A DNA stretch of 54,853 nucleotides from assembly GCA_902789175.1 (NCBI GenBank), contig CADANF010000030.1, forward strand, positions 1-54,853, given 5' to 3'. How positions within the stretch are numbered: the first letter of the stretch is position 1; every line of letters starts with the position of its first letter. Below are positions 18,013 to 27,694 of the stretch, in pieces. The notes beneath the pieces were generated by a model. That model had not been told where the DNA came from and searched no databases. It worked only from the letters and a program-made list of their open reading frames with translations. Source of the DNA: an uncultured Lachnospiraceae bacterium (GTDB lineage Bacteria > Bacillota > Clostridia > Lachnospirales > Lachnospiraceae). Made by a program: the position numbers and the translations under genes.

Positions 18013-18579
18013 CGGATTCAATTCATTACTCATCTTTTGGTAGGCTGCTTTTTCACTGCTGTCTAAAAGAAGTTTTAAATTTTTAGAGATGGTCTTTGGT
18101 TCTTCAATCATCCCGCCAAGAACCCATTCAGTTATCATGCCACATACTCCATAGGCGAAGAATCTTGCAAAGAATTTTCTGGTTTTATTATCTACAACAT
18201 TTCGTTCATCAAGAATATTTATCGCATCTTCAAATAATCCTTCAGCTACTTCAATGAAGAAGGTTATAAGGAAGGCATTGGCATGTTTTATGGTGTTGAT
18301 ACAGAATTCCTTATCTTTCTTTAACTGGGCTAAGATATTCAATATACATAAGTCCCAGTTAAAGAAAGTTACATCCTTCATATAAGGCTCTATATATTCA
18401 GTAGTATATATCCATTTTAATAAAGCATATTTATCTTTAAAATGATAATAGAAAGTTTGTCTGTTGATACCACAGCCGTCAGCAATTTCAGAAATAACAA
18501 TTTTATCAAAAGGTTTTTCTTTTGTAAGTTTTTTTAAGCTTTTTGTGATAGCTTTTTTAGTAAGAGTTGATTCAGGCAT
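18010..18579 (-). CDS. TetR/AcrR-family regulator
   Basis: 189 residues. The N-terminal helix-turn-helix is typical of TetR: 'FDKIVISEIADGCGINRQTFYYHFKDKYALLKWIY' spans about residues 24-58, with the NRQTFYYHFKDK recognition helix. The C-terminal ligand domain resembles the group seen with DhaS-type TetR proteins and ends in KKLLLDSSE-like helices. The ligand and target are unknown. It is transcribed divergently from the response regulator gene 103 nt away, so it could control that two-component operon or itself. The minus-strand ribosome-binding site is GGGAGG. Confidence 0.85.
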   Translation of the reverse strand: MPESTLTKKAITKSLKKLTKEKPFDKIVISEIADGCGINRQTFYYHFKDKYALLKWIYTTEYIEPYMKDVTFFNWDLCILNILAQLKKDKEFCINTIKHANAFLITFFIEVAEGLFEDAINILDERNVVDNKTRKFFARFFAYGVCGMITEWVLGGMIEEPKTISKNLKLLLDSSEKAAYQKMSNELNP

Positions 18580-18682
18580 TAGAATTAACCTCCCATTGAT
18601 TTATTATACATATTATTTTAGAAACCATTATGATAAAATTCAAGATAGAAGATGTTTTTTTATAGATAGGGGTGACAAATAA

Positions 18683-19357
18683 ATGAGAATTCTTATTGTA
18701 GAAGATGAAACAAGACTTGCAGATACTATAGCAGATATCATTGAAGAATCCGGAGAAACAGTAGATATTGATAATGATGGTGAAGATGGATATTATGATG
18801 CTGCTTCCGGAATTTATGATGCCATCGTACTGGATGTAATGCTTCCTCATATGGATGGATTTGAAATCTTAAGGAAGATAAGAAGTGAAGGAATCACAAC
18901 TCCGGTGCTTATGCTGACAGCCAGAACGAAACTTAGTGACAGAGTTACCGGACTTGAAAGTGGAGCTGATTATTATCTTACAAAGCCCTTTGAAAATGAG
19001 GAACTGATAGCTGCACTTCATGCTATTATGAGAAGAAAAGCATCAGATATGATACCTGATGAACTTTCCTTTGGTGATATAAAGCTTTCTCCTTCAACAG
19101 CAGAGCTATCCTGTAAAGGAAAGAGTATAAAGCTTAATGCGAAAGAATTTGAACTGATGCGTTATCTGATGATAAATGGCACTAATATTATTTCAAAGGA
19201 GACTATCATAAATAAGATCTGGGGATATGACTCAGATGCAGGAGATAATAATGTTGAGGCTTATATTTCATTTTTAAGAAGAAAGTTAGATAGTCTTAAA
19301 ACGAAGGTTTCAATTTCGGTAGTAAGAAAAATGGGTTATCATCTAGAGGAGAAATGA
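18683..19357 (+). CDS. OmpR-family response regulator
   Basis: 224 residues. The receiver domain has acidic residues E7-D8, phosphoacceptor D51 (AIVLDVMLPHMDGF), Thr in LMLTAR and Lys in LTKPF. The C-terminal winged helix includes LNAKEFELMRYLM and DNNVEAYISFLRRKL. It binds DNA when phosphorylated, most likely by the kinase encoded by the overlapping next gene. ATG 18683 has AGGGGTGA upstream. Targets are not apparent; the M23 peptidase and the TetR gene are neighbours. Confidence 0.92.
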   Translation: MRILIVEDETRLADTIADIIEESGETVDIDNDGEDGYYDAASGIYDAIVLDVMLPHMDGFEILRKIRSEGITTPVLMLTARTKLSDRVTGLESGADYYLTKPFENEELIAALHAIMRRKASDMIPDELSFGDIKLSPSTAELSCKGKSIKLNAKEFELMRYLMINGTNIISKETIINKIWGYDSDAGDNNVEAYISFLRRKLDSLKTKVSISVVRKMGYHLEEK

Positions 19358-20661
19358 TGAAGAAATCAAAAAATCCGGTTATCAATAAATTAAAATGGAA
19401 ATTTATTCTGATCATGATGATCATCGTGGTCTTATTTCTTGCGGGTATTTTTATATTTCAATATCTTATCCAGAAAAAAGCTTTAGAAGCAGAAAACTGG
19501 GCAGCTCTGACAAAGTCTATTGAAGATTTTGAGAATCCTTTTAATAGAAATATGGGTGATGGAGAAAGAAAAGGAAGAGATGGCATTATAGGTCCTTTTG
19601 AAGAAAAAAAGGGTATGGGACGAAGAGTTGCTACCATAGTTGTTTCTGTTGATTCTTCAGGTGTTATAACCAAGGAAAGAAATGATATTTTCTATGTATC
19701 AAATAGTGACATAACGGAACTTGTGGCGAATTATCTATCTGATGGAAAAGAATTTCAACAGCTTTCGGATTATGATTTTATCTGTATGAAAAAGGAACTG
19801 GATAATGGAGAGACCATATTATCATTTGCGGATATTTCAAATGATATGAAGGCTCTTAATAGTATTCTTATCAATGCGCTAAAGATTGGTTTTGGAGTAT
19901 TTACTGTAATGTTTATTGTGGCAATATTTCTTTCAAAATGGGTTACTAGTCCGGTTGAAAAGGCATGGAATGATCAAAAGAGATTTATTGCAGACGCATC
20001 TCATGAATTAAAGACACCTCTTACAGTAATAATGTCAGGAACTGATATGGTAAGGCGTTCTTTAAAGAAGGATGAAGAAAAGAACAGGAGAGATTTAAAA
20101 AGACTTGATAATATCCATTTTGAATCAGAGAGAATGAAGGAACTCATAGGAGAATTAATAGAAGTTGCAAGAGGAGATATGGACCAAAAGACTGTATTTG
20201 AAGAAGTAAGTCTTAGTGAGGTGGCAGAAGATTCAGTTCTCTCCTGGGAAGCTATATATTTTGAAGATGATAAAAAGCTTACTGCAGAAATTGATGAGGG
20301 TCTTATTATCAAGGGAGACAGGACAAAGATAAGACGTCTTATGGATATTCTGATTGATAATGCAAAAAAATATAGTTTTGAGAAAAGTGAAGTGATATTA
20401 AGTCTGAAGAAGGGTAAATATAAAGGAAGAAAAGAGGGTATTATATTTTCTGTAACGGATCATGGCACACCTTTAAGTGAAGAAGAGATTTCTCATTTAT
20501 TTGAAAGATTCTACAGGGCCGATAAGACCAGAGAAGTAACAAATGGTTATGGTCTTGGACTTACTATAGCAGAAAGCATTGCAAAGGAGCATAAAGCGCG
20601 TATATGGGCGGAATCGGATGGAAAAGAAGTGAACAGGTTTTCAGTGCTTTTTTCGACGTAG
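19354..20661 (+). CDS. Sensor histidine kinase, partner of the OmpR-type regulator
   Basis: 435 residues with two membrane helices (about 17-37 and 172-193) enclosing a roughly 130-residue external sensor that carries a Gly/Lys/Arg-rich insert (NMGDGERKGRDG...). The phosphoacceptor is H217 in FIADASHELKTPLTV. The ATPase part has the N box (DILIDNAKKYS), G1 FSVTDHGTPL and FERFYRADKTREVTNGYGLGLTIA. The G1 motif reads DHGTPL rather than DxGxG, a modest deviation. It overlaps the regulator gene by 4 nt (ATGA), so the two are translated together. The signal is unknown. Confidence 0.9.
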   Translation: MMKKSKNPVINKLKWKFILIMMIIVVLFLAGIFIFQYLIQKKALEAENWAALTKSIEDFENPFNRNMGDGERKGRDGIIGPFEEKKGMGRRVATIVVSVDSSGVITKERNDIFYVSNSDITELVANYLSDGKEFQQLSDYDFICMKKELDNGETILSFADISNDMKALNSILINALKIGFGVFTVMFIVAIFLSKWVTSPVEKAWNDQKRFIADASHELKTPLTVIMSGTDMVRRSLKKDEEKNRRDLKRLDNIHFESERMKELIGELIEVARGDMDQKTVFEEVSLSEVAEDSVLSWEAIYFEDDKKLTAEIDEGLIIKGDRTKIRRLMDILIDNAKKYSFEKSEVILSLKKGKYKGRKEGIIFSVTDHGTPLSEEEISHLFERFYRADKTREVTNGYGLGLTIAESIAKEHKARIWAESDGKEVNRFSVLFST

Positions 20662-20663
20662 TG

Positions 20664-20692
20664 TTTACATAATTCATTGTTTGGTTTATAAT
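20664..20692 (+). promoter_or_regulatory. Promoter of the M23 peptidase gene
   Basis: TTTACA (20664-20669), exactly 17 nt, then a perfect TATAAT (20687-20692), 45 nt before the start codon. Confidence 0.7.
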
Positions 20693-20736
20693 TAACATTT
20701 GTTATGAAAATGTTACATTGAATTTTGGAGGCTTAA

Positions 20737-21978
20737 ATGACTAAGAAGAGGATATTAAAGGCAGCTATGTCATGTATGCTTGCTGCATCATTTGTCTTAC
20801 CATTAGGAATTAACAACATAAATGCACTTTCTATCGTTAAGGCGGATGACCTTGATGATGCAAGAAAGGAAAAAGAAGAAGCAGAAGAAAAAAAGAAAGA
20901 AGCAGAGGAGAAATTATCTGTTCTTAATAAAGAAGCTGAGGATACCAATGCTGCAATAGAACAGCTTGATATAGAGATTAGTGAATATAATTCAAAGATC
21001 GCTGAATTAAAAGAGCAGAGAAATAAATTGCAGGCTCAGCTTTCTGTCACTGAGATAAAGCTTCAGAATGCTCATATAATGGAGACAAATCAGTATTCAT
21101 CAATGAAAAAACGTATGCAATATGCATATGAAAATGGTGATATCGATTATATATCAGCGCTTATATCTATTGAGGATTTTGATAGTATCCTGAATCAGTC
21201 TGAATATATAGAACAGGTATCAACTTTTGACCAGGAGCAGCTTAATAAACTTATTGCAATTAAAAAAGAGATTGCTGAAGGCGAAGAAGAGATGCGTGAA
21301 AAGTTAAAAGAGATAGAAGATGTAAAAGCGCAGAATGAAATTGAACAGGGAGCGCTGCAGGTTCTTCAGGATGGAAAGAAAGAAAAACTTGGAGAATATA
21401 ACCTTCAGATTTCAGAAACAAATGATCTTATTACAGAACTTGATGAAGATATTGAAACAAAGGCAAGTGAGATCGCAAGTTTGGAAGCAGAAGTAGAAAG
21501 AAAGAGACAGGAAGCAGCAGAAGCTGCTGCAGCGGCTCCTTCATCTGGTGGTGGAGACAGTGATTACGTGCCTGTGATCAGTGGTGATGGAACAATATGC
21601 TGCTGGCCTTGTCCTTCAAGTTATTATATTTCATCATATTATGGTCCTAGAGACACAGGTATTTCAGGTGCTTCAACATATCATAGAGGAATAGATATTG
21701 GTGCAGATTACGGAGTATCAATCGTTGCTGCAGGTGATGGTTATGTAGCATCAACTGGTTACAGCTATATAAGAGGTAATTATGTAATAATAAGCCATGG
21801 TAATGGTTTATGTACCTTATATCAGCATATGTCTGGCTTTGCTGTTTCTTCTGGTGACAATGTATCAGCAGGACAAACAGTAGGATATGTTGGTGAAACA
21901 GGAGTTGCATCGGGGGCACATCTTCATTTTGAAGTATGGGTAAATGATGAGCCTGTTAATCCGCTTGGTTATTTTTAA
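20737..21978 (+). CDS. M23 (LytM) peptidase with coiled coil, EnvC/CwlO-like murein hydrolase
   Basis: 413 residues: signal peptide (about 1-35, cleavage after ADD-preceding VKA), a long charged coiled coil (about 36-260), a short Ala/Ser/Gly linker, and a LytM domain at the C-terminus. The zinc ligands H316 and D320 (YHRGIDIGADYG) and the HLH motif H395-x-H397 (GAHLHFEVW) are intact, so the enzyme should be an active endopeptidase on peptidoglycan bridges rather than a non-enzymatic activator. Coiled-coil LytM proteins of this kind are commonly governed by FtsEX, which is not in the window. ATG 20737 follows TTGGAGG; a terminator follows the gene. Confidence 0.88.
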   Translation: MTKKRILKAAMSCMLAASFVLPLGINNINALSIVKADDLDDARKEKEEAEEKKKEAEEKLSVLNKEAEDTNAAIEQLDIEISEYNSKIAELKEQRNKLQAQLSVTEIKLQNAHIMETNQYSSMKKRMQYAYENGDIDYISALISIEDFDSILNQSEYIEQVSTFDQEQLNKLIAIKKEIAEGEEEMREKLKEIEDVKAQNEIEQGALQVLQDGKKEKLGEYNLQISETNDLITELDEDIETKASEIASLEAEVERKRQEAAEAAAAAPSSGGGDSDYVPVISGDGTICCWPCPSSYYISSYYGPRDTGISGASTYHRGIDIGADYGVSIVAAGDGYVASTGYSYIRGNYVIISHGNGLCTLYQHMSGFAVSSGDNVSAGQTVGYVGETGVASGAHLHFEVWVNDEPVNPLGYF

Positions 21979-21995
21979 AATTAGCAACTTTAGAT

Positions 21996-22032
21996 AATCC
22001 CGTTTCATTTAATATGAGACGGGATTTTTTTT
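21996..22032 (+). terminator. Intrinsic terminator after the M23 gene
   Basis: AATCCCGTTTCAT pairs with ATGAGACGGGATT, with one G-T wobble and a short loop, and is followed by eight T residues. Confidence 0.85.
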
Positions 22033-22163
22033 ATATGTGAGTTTTTTTGGGTACAAAAAATTCTCTGTGTTCCTTTTCTTTACAAAACTCCAATTTTGTC
22101 TAATTACAAAGAAATATTAAAGTTTTATTATACCTAATGAAAATAAAGATTGGAGGTAATAGC

Positions 22164-24272
22164 ATGAAGAATTTTGGGAAAACTGTCGTACGTTTCAGGA
22201 TGCTCATTATAATAGTTGGCATTTTACTTTTAATACCTTGTGCGATCGGATATCTCAAAACGAGAACCAATTATGATGTCCTTACTTATCTTCCAAAGGA
22301 TATTGAAACTATGAAAGGGCAGGATATCCTTGTAAAGGATTTCGGAACTGGAGCGTTCTCGGTTGTAGTAGTAGAAGGAATGCCTGATAAAGATATAGAA
22401 AAATTGCAGGCTAAGTTAGAAGATGTTGATCATGTAAAAAAAGTTGTCTGGTATGGGGCATTAGCAGATATATCAATACCAGAAGAGCTTCTCCCTTCAA
22501 AGATCGAGTCAAGGATAGAAAATGGCGACTGTAAACTGATGATGGTAATTTATGATTCTACCATGTCATCCGATGAGACAATGAATGCGGTTGAAGAAAT
22601 AAGAAAGACAGCTGGGGAGCAGGTATTTCTTAGTGGAATGTCAGCAGTAGTTGTAGATACCAAGAATCTTTGCGATAAAGAAGTTCCTGTTTATGTAGGA
22701 ATAGCAGTACTTATAACATTTATAGTACTTTCACTTACAATGGATTCATTCCTTATACCGGTATTTTTCTTATTAAGTATAGGAATGGCAGTTGTATATA
22801 ACCTTGGTACTAATTTTATATCAGGAGAGATCTCTTATATTACAAAGGCCTTGGCTGCAGTACTCCAGCTTGCTGTTACAATGGATTACTCAATCTTCTT
22901 ATGGCACAGTTATTGTCAGGAAAAGGCAAAATATAGAGACGATAATGAAAGAGCAATGGCTGATGCCATTAACAGTACTCTTTCATCAGTAATTGGAAGT
23001 TCAGTAACTACCGTTGCTGGTTTCGTAGCACTTATGTTTATGAGCTTTACATTAGGACTTGATCTTGGTGTTGTAATGGCTAAGGGTGTAATACTTGGTG
23101 TTATTGCATGTGTAACAATACTTCCTTCTCTTATCTTAGTATTTGATAAGGCAATTTCAAAGACAACTCATAGATCACTTATACCTGAGTTTAAAAAGCT
23201 TCCAAAGGTAATAGTTAAGTATTCATGGATTGCTATTGTTTTATTTGCAATCCTTATAATTCCTGCACTGCATGGATATAAGAATACAAAGGTTTATTAT
23301 AATCTGGATACTTCTCTTCCAAAGGATTTAAAGAGTATCACTGCAAATGAAAAATTAAAAGAAGAGTTCAATATGAATTCAACTCATATGGTACTTTTTG
23401 ATTCAAACATGAGTGAAAAAGATATCAATAAACTTATTGCTGATATTAAAGAAGTTGATGGAGTTAAAGCAGTACTTGGACTTGAATCTATTGTGGGACC
23501 AACATTCCCTAAGGAAATGATCCCTGACAGCATTATGGAAGTATTTGATAATGGTGAATACAGAATGATGCTTATCATGTCAGAATATGCTGTTGCTTCA
23601 GATGAAGTTAATGCACAATGTTCATCTATCAATAAGATCATTAAGTCTTACGATTCAAAGGCAATGCTTGTAGGAGAAGCTCCTTGTACAAAGGATCTTA
23701 TCGATATAACAAATACAGACTTCAGCAAGGTAAATACAGTTTCAATCGGACTTGTATTCCTTATCATATTCTTTGTATTTGGCTCAGCAACACTTCCGAT
23801 CATTCTTATATGTGTAATTGAGTTTGCAATATTTATCAATATGGGTATTCCATATTACGCAGGAACGGTTCTTCCATTTGTAGCTTCAATAGTAATCGGT
23901 ACTATTCAGCTTGGATCAACAGTTGACTATGCGATTCTTATGACAAACAAATATAAGAATGCAAGATTAAGCGGATTAGAGAAGAAAGAAGCTATACAGC
24001 AGGCACTTGCAACTTCTATGACATCTATAATAGTCAGTGCCCTTACTTTCTTCGGCGCAACATTTGGTGTAGGTGTTTATTCAGAAATAGATATGATCAG
24101 TGCTCTTTGTAAATTAATGGCGCGTGGTGCCCTTATCAGTATGATAGTTGTAATCACTCTCCTTCCTGCAGCATTAAGAGTACTTGATGGACTTATAATT
24201 CATACAACAAAAGGTCTTAGAGGCCTTAAAAAAGATAAAAAATCTGATACTGATGCAGTTGCTTCAGTATAA
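22164..24272 (+). CDS. MMPL/RND-superfamily transporter
   Basis: 702 residues in the two-fold RND layout: a helix, an external loop, a six-helix bundle, then a repeat of the same. Helix 4 regions contain 'AVLQLAVTMDYSIFLWHSY' and its second-half equivalent 'GTIQLGSTVDYAILMTNKY', whose D-Y pairs are the proton-relay positions of MMPL proteins. It probably exports a lipid or hydrophobic compound using the proton gradient. ATG 22164 is chosen because GGAGG (22152-22156) precedes it; the in-frame ATG at 22137 would put that site inside the gene. It is followed after 24 nt by a heptad-repeat lipoprotein that probably works with it. Confidence 0.88.
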   Translation: MKNFGKTVVRFRMLIIIVGILLLIPCAIGYLKTRTNYDVLTYLPKDIETMKGQDILVKDFGTGAFSVVVVEGMPDKDIEKLQAKLEDVDHVKKVVWYGALADISIPEELLPSKIESRIENGDCKLMMVIYDSTMSSDETMNAVEEIRKTAGEQVFLSGMSAVVVDTKNLCDKEVPVYVGIAVLITFIVLSLTMDSFLIPVFFLLSIGMAVVYNLGTNFISGEISYITKALAAVLQLAVTMDYSIFLWHSYCQEKAKYRDDNERAMADAINSTLSSVIGSSVTTVAGFVALMFMSFTLGLDLGVVMAKGVILGVIACVTILPSLILVFDKAISKTTHRSLIPEFKKLPKVIVKYSWIAIVLFAILIIPALHGYKNTKVYYNLDTSLPKDLKSITANEKLKEEFNMNSTHMVLFDSNMSEKDINKLIADIKEVDGVKAVLGLESIVGPTFPKEMIPDSIMEVFDNGEYRMMLIMSEYAVASDEVNAQCSSINKIIKSYDSKAMLVGEAPCTKDLIDITNTDFSKVNTVSIGLVFLIIFFVFGSATLPIILICVIEFAIFINMGIPYYAGTVLPFVASIVIGTIQLGSTVDYAILMTNKYKNARLSGLEKKEAIQQALATSMTSIIVSALTFFGATFGVGVYSEIDMISALCKLMARGALISMIVVITLLPAALRVLDGLIIHTTKGLRGLKKDKKSDTDAVASV

Positions 24273-24296
24273 AAAGGAGTAGAAAGGATTGATAAT

Positions 24297-26573
24297 ATGA
24301 GAAAAGTAAGCAGTAAAAAAATAATTGCAGCTGGTCTTTGTTGTTCACTTGTTATTACAACAGTTGGATGTTCTGCATTAAATAATGCAAACAGAGAAGT
24401 TCCTCAGGTAGAGACTTTAGCTTCAGATACTGATGCATCAAACCTTACAGATGTGATATCAGATTCTCTTAGCTTAAATGCACCTCAGAATGCTGATAAG
24501 GATGAGACAGTATATGTCCTTGCAGATGCTAATGGTAATGTAAATAAGACTATTGTTAGTGACTGGTTAAAGAATAGTGATAGATCAGAATATCTCTCAG
24601 ATGTTTCAGAATTAAAGGATATAAATAATGTGAAGGGTGATGAAACATTTGAACAGAAAGGTAACAGCATCAAATGGCATGCAAATGGCAATGATATTTA
24701 TTATCAGGGAACAACAGATAAAGAAATCCCTGTAGCTGTAAAGGTTACATATTATCTTAATGATAAAGAGATAAAGCCAGAAGAACTTGCTGGAAAGAAA
24801 GGTACTGTAAAGATCAGATTTGATTATATCAATAAAGCAAAAGAAAAGGATTGCTATGTTCCTTTTATTATGGCAACAGGATTTATGCTGGATGCAGATA
24901 AGTTTACTAATGTAAATGTAGCAAATGGTAAGCTTATTTCAGATGGAGGCCGTTTTATCATAATTGGTATGGGTATGCCGGGATTAAAGGACAGTCTTGG
25001 AATTGAGGCTGAGGAATTCAGCATTCCTGATTACTTAGAAGTTACAGCGGATACATCATCATTTAGTATGGCAATGGCTGTAACTGTTGCAACTACAACA
25101 GCACTTACAGATAAGGATCTTGATGTAAAGACTCTTGAAGAAAAGATTGGCTCTCTTTCAGGTGAATATAATAAAGGAATGGGAGAACTTGTTAAGGGAA
25201 TTAAAGATTATACAGATGGTGCAGCTAAGGTAAATGATGGCGTTTCTCAGGTTTTTGATGGAACAACAGCAGTTAAGGATGGCGCACTTCAGGTAAGAGA
25301 TGGTGCCAGTACACTTTCAGATGGGGTCAATCAGATCAATGATCAGGTTCAGAATATCAGCCTTCCAAGCGTTAAGTCAGTAGCAGGAAACATGTCTGAA
25401 GAGGAAAAACAAAAGACTAAGGAAGCTGTAATGAAAGAGGCTGAAAGACTTGGCGCTCCATCAGAGGATAATCTTACAGCATCTATGACAAAGGGTGTTA
25501 CTGATGCAGTATATGGAAGTATTGATGATTCAGCACCTGAATTAAAGGCAGTTACAGAGGCTGCTGCAGCAGATCCTGATTATGGAGCAGCAAAAGTAAT
25601 AGGCCAGACAGGAGCAACAAAGGGGGCAGCTCTTGGTGAAGGTGCTTCTTATCTTGGGTCAGATGGAAAAGCACATACATTAAAAGAAGACGCTTATGCA
25701 GCGGCTAACTCAGTTGATGCAGAGACAGCTCTTGCAGCAATCAATTCTTTAACAACAGATGAGCAGAAAGCAAGCATTGCTGCTCTTGAGTCACAGCTTG
25801 TAGAAGCAAATGTAACAGTACAGTTACAGCAGATCGCAGATTCAAAGGGAATCACTGTAGAACAGTTACTGCAGGCTGCTCCAGAGACAAAGGATCAGGT
25901 TACAGCAGCAGTAAAAAGTTCAGTAGAAAGCCAGATGTCAAATCTTTATGTTTCACTTTATAAGGCAGGTTATGGATCAGGTTATGGAACAGGATTTGCA
26001 ACAGGTTACGGCACAGGTTATGCAAATGAATATGCAAATCTTGCAGGTGAATTCAGCAATGTAATGGGTAACGTTAAGACAAATCTTTCAGCTGTTCTTA
26101 CTGGCACAGGAAGTACTATTAAGTCAATGTGTGAAGCTTATGCTGAGGCAGGGGCAAATGTAACTCTTAGCAGTGTTGATGAAAAGATAAATGCTTTCGG
26201 GGGAAAGATTGATACACTTAAGGCTGCAATGAACCAGGCAGCAGCTGGATCTGACAAACTAAAGGCTGGTACATATACACTTTATGATGGAACAGTAGAT
26301 CTTAACAACGGAGCAGAAACACTTTATACTGGTTCTAAAGAACTTACAGATAATAATGCCAAGTTAAATGATGGAGCTGACAAATTAGGAGATGCAACAT
26401 CTAAGATAGTAGATGCCATTAATAGTGGAGAGGCTGATATGGATGAGGTGCTTGGTAAGCTCAATACTTTAAGAGATTTATCAGATGAATACCAGAGTTT
26501 CACTGGCCTTTTGGATGGTAAATCAGGAAATGTCAAGTTCATTATTAAAACAGATGGGGTAAGTGAAAAATAA
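24297..26573 (+). CDS. Lipoprotein with YhgE/Pip-type heptad repeats, partner of the MMPL transporter
   Basis: 758 residues with a lipoprotein signal (lipobox TVGC), a beta-rich N-terminal domain (about 70-280) and two sets of heptad-like D-G repeats. The first is DGAAKVNDGVSQV..DGTTAVKDGALQV..DGASTLSDGVNQ (about 305-350) and the second is near 675-720 (YDGTVDLNNGAETLYTGSKEL). Such repeats occur in YhgE/Pip proteins and in companions of MMPL exporters. Between them is an Ala-rich helical region and a glycine-tyrosine stretch in which GYG/GYA recurs every four residues (about 558-577). I infer a periplasm-side adaptor or scaffold for the upstream transporter; no enzymatic motif is visible. Confidence 0.7.
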   Translation: MRKVSSKKIIAAGLCCSLVITTVGCSALNNANREVPQVETLASDTDASNLTDVISDSLSLNAPQNADKDETVYVLADANGNVNKTIVSDWLKNSDRSEYLSDVSELKDINNVKGDETFEQKGNSIKWHANGNDIYYQGTTDKEIPVAVKVTYYLNDKEIKPEELAGKKGTVKIRFDYINKAKEKDCYVPFIMATGFMLDADKFTNVNVANGKLISDGGRFIIIGMGMPGLKDSLGIEAEEFSIPDYLEVTADTSSFSMAMAVTVATTTALTDKDLDVKTLEEKIGSLSGEYNKGMGELVKGIKDYTDGAAKVNDGVSQVFDGTTAVKDGALQVRDGASTLSDGVNQINDQVQNISLPSVKSVAGNMSEEEKQKTKEAVMKEAERLGAPSEDNLTASMTKGVTDAVYGSIDDSAPELKAVTEAAAADPDYGAAKVIGQTGATKGAALGEGASYLGSDGKAHTLKEDAYAAANSVDAETALAAINSLTTDEQKASIAALESQLVEANVTVQLQQIADSKGITVEQLLQAAPETKDQVTAAVKSSVESQMSNLYVSLYKAGYGSGYGTGFATGYGTGYANEYANLAGEFSNVMGNVKTNLSAVLTGTGSTIKSMCEAYAEAGANVTLSSVDEKINAFGGKIDTLKAAMNQAAAGSDKLKAGTYTLYDGTVDLNNGAETLYTGSKELTDNNAKLNDGADKLGDATSKIVDAINSGEADMDEVLGKLNTLRDLSDEYQSFTGLLDGKSGNVKFIIKTDGVSEK

Positions 26574-26593
26574 TCACTTTAAACAAATAAAAC

Positions 26594-26642
26594 AAAAATG
26601 AGCCCTAGGGGACTTAACTTAAGTTCCCTAGGGCTCATTTTT
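26594..26642. terminator. Strong bidirectional terminator
   Basis: A 20-bp arm beginning AAAAATGAGCCCTAGGG pairs with the arm ending CCCTAGGGCTCATTTTT, with a single G-T wobble, around TTAACTTAA. It separates the heptad-repeat lipoprotein gene from the convergent GT2 gene and touches the latter's stop codon. Confidence 0.88.
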
Positions 26643-27669
26643 AATTAAAGCCGATCAGTTTTTGAGAAATTTTATATCCAATCTTTATTATGAATATTCC
26701 GAATTTTGATCTCATCTGCATGGATAGGCCTAGTATATGACGGTTGACGTATTTGTATTGACCCTGTTTTTGATCTTTTAAGAATTGCCAAAGTTCATCT
26801 CGTTTAGCTAAAGCTTCAGGTGAGCCGTCCTTAAGAAGGAAGGAAGTTGATACAGCCATCATTACAGCAAGATACTGACTTAAATAACGTCTCAGTTTTT
26901 TATTCTCAATAGTACGAAGAGGATGATCTTTAATAAGAATCTTCGTTACTAAAAGCTGCTGATCGATTCGGTTCAACATGTTTTTTTCATTTACGGACTG
27001 GTCATCTCTACCTATGAAATAATGATAAAGATCCACATCTATATAGTAAAGCTTTTTCATATATGGAAGAGGATGATATACATAAATGTTATCTACATAG
27101 AATGTATGCTTTGGAAGGGTGAGGCCTGTATGTCGAAGGAGATCTGTGCGGTAGATCACTGAATGCATAAGGATATTCTTCCAGGGCTTAAATTTTCCTA
27201 TCTCATCCCAGGTAAATGAAGTGCGGCTTGGCATGATACCGCGGTAAGTAATGCGTTTTTTCTTCTTCTTGCCAAGTTTTTCATAAACATAATCAGAAAT
27301 CAGCATATCAAATTCTGTATCAAGTTTTTCATTTTCTTCAAGGAAAGTAAGGATAACTTTTAATGCTTTTTTTCCAAGCCAGTCGTCGCTGTCTAAAACT
27401 TTGAAATATCGTCCGGTAGCATTTTTAAGACCGGTCATTACAGCGTCTCCGTGGCCTCCGTTTTCTTTATGGATGACCTTTATGATATCAGGATAATCAG
27501 CAGCGTATTTATCGGCTTTTTCGGCTGTTTTATCTTTTGAACCGTCATCTACTATGATGATCTCGATACAATCTTCATTTATAAGACAGGATTTAATAGC
27601 TCTGTCCATATAATCCTCTGAATTATAACAGGGAATTGCGATCGTAAGGATCTTATCTTTCTTTTCCAT
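26641..27669 (-). CDS. Family 2 glycosyltransferase (GT-A)
   Basis: 342 residues. The GT-A domain starts with LTIAIPCYNSEDYMDRAI and continues with IIIVDDGSKDKTAE, ENGGHGDAVMTGLKNATG and the metal-binding FKVLDSDDW. The C-terminal 150 residues form a lysine-rich helical region without clear membrane helices. It likely transfers a sugar from a nucleotide donor to a cell-surface glycan or lipid acceptor. It is the second gene of a minus-strand pair after a PAP2-type phosphatase, 25 nt downstream. The start has AAAAGGGG upstream on its strand. Confidence 0.87.
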   Translation of the reverse strand: MEKKDKILTIAIPCYNSEDYMDRAIKSCLINEDCIEIIIVDDGSKDKTAEKADKYAADYPDIIKVIHKENGGHGDAVMTGLKNATGRYFKVLDSDDWLGKKALKVILTFLEENEKLDTEFDMLISDYVYEKLGKKKKKRITYRGIMPSRTSFTWDEIGKFKPWKNILMHSVIYRTDLLRHTGLTLPKHTFYVDNIYVYHPLPYMKKLYYIDVDLYHYFIGRDDQSVNEKNMLNRIDQQLLVTKILIKDHPLRTIENKKLRRYLSQYLAVMMAVSTSFLLKDGSPEALAKRDELWQFLKDQKQGQYKYVNRHILGLSMQMRSKFGIFIIKIGYKISQKLIGFN

Positions 27670-27694
27670 TTAAAAAACCCCTTTTTCTCATGTT

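Noticed and set aside
26101-26140. Possible frameshift in the heptad-repeat lipoprotein
   Set aside because: The frame is continuous from 24297 to 26573, and low complexity explains the odd composition.
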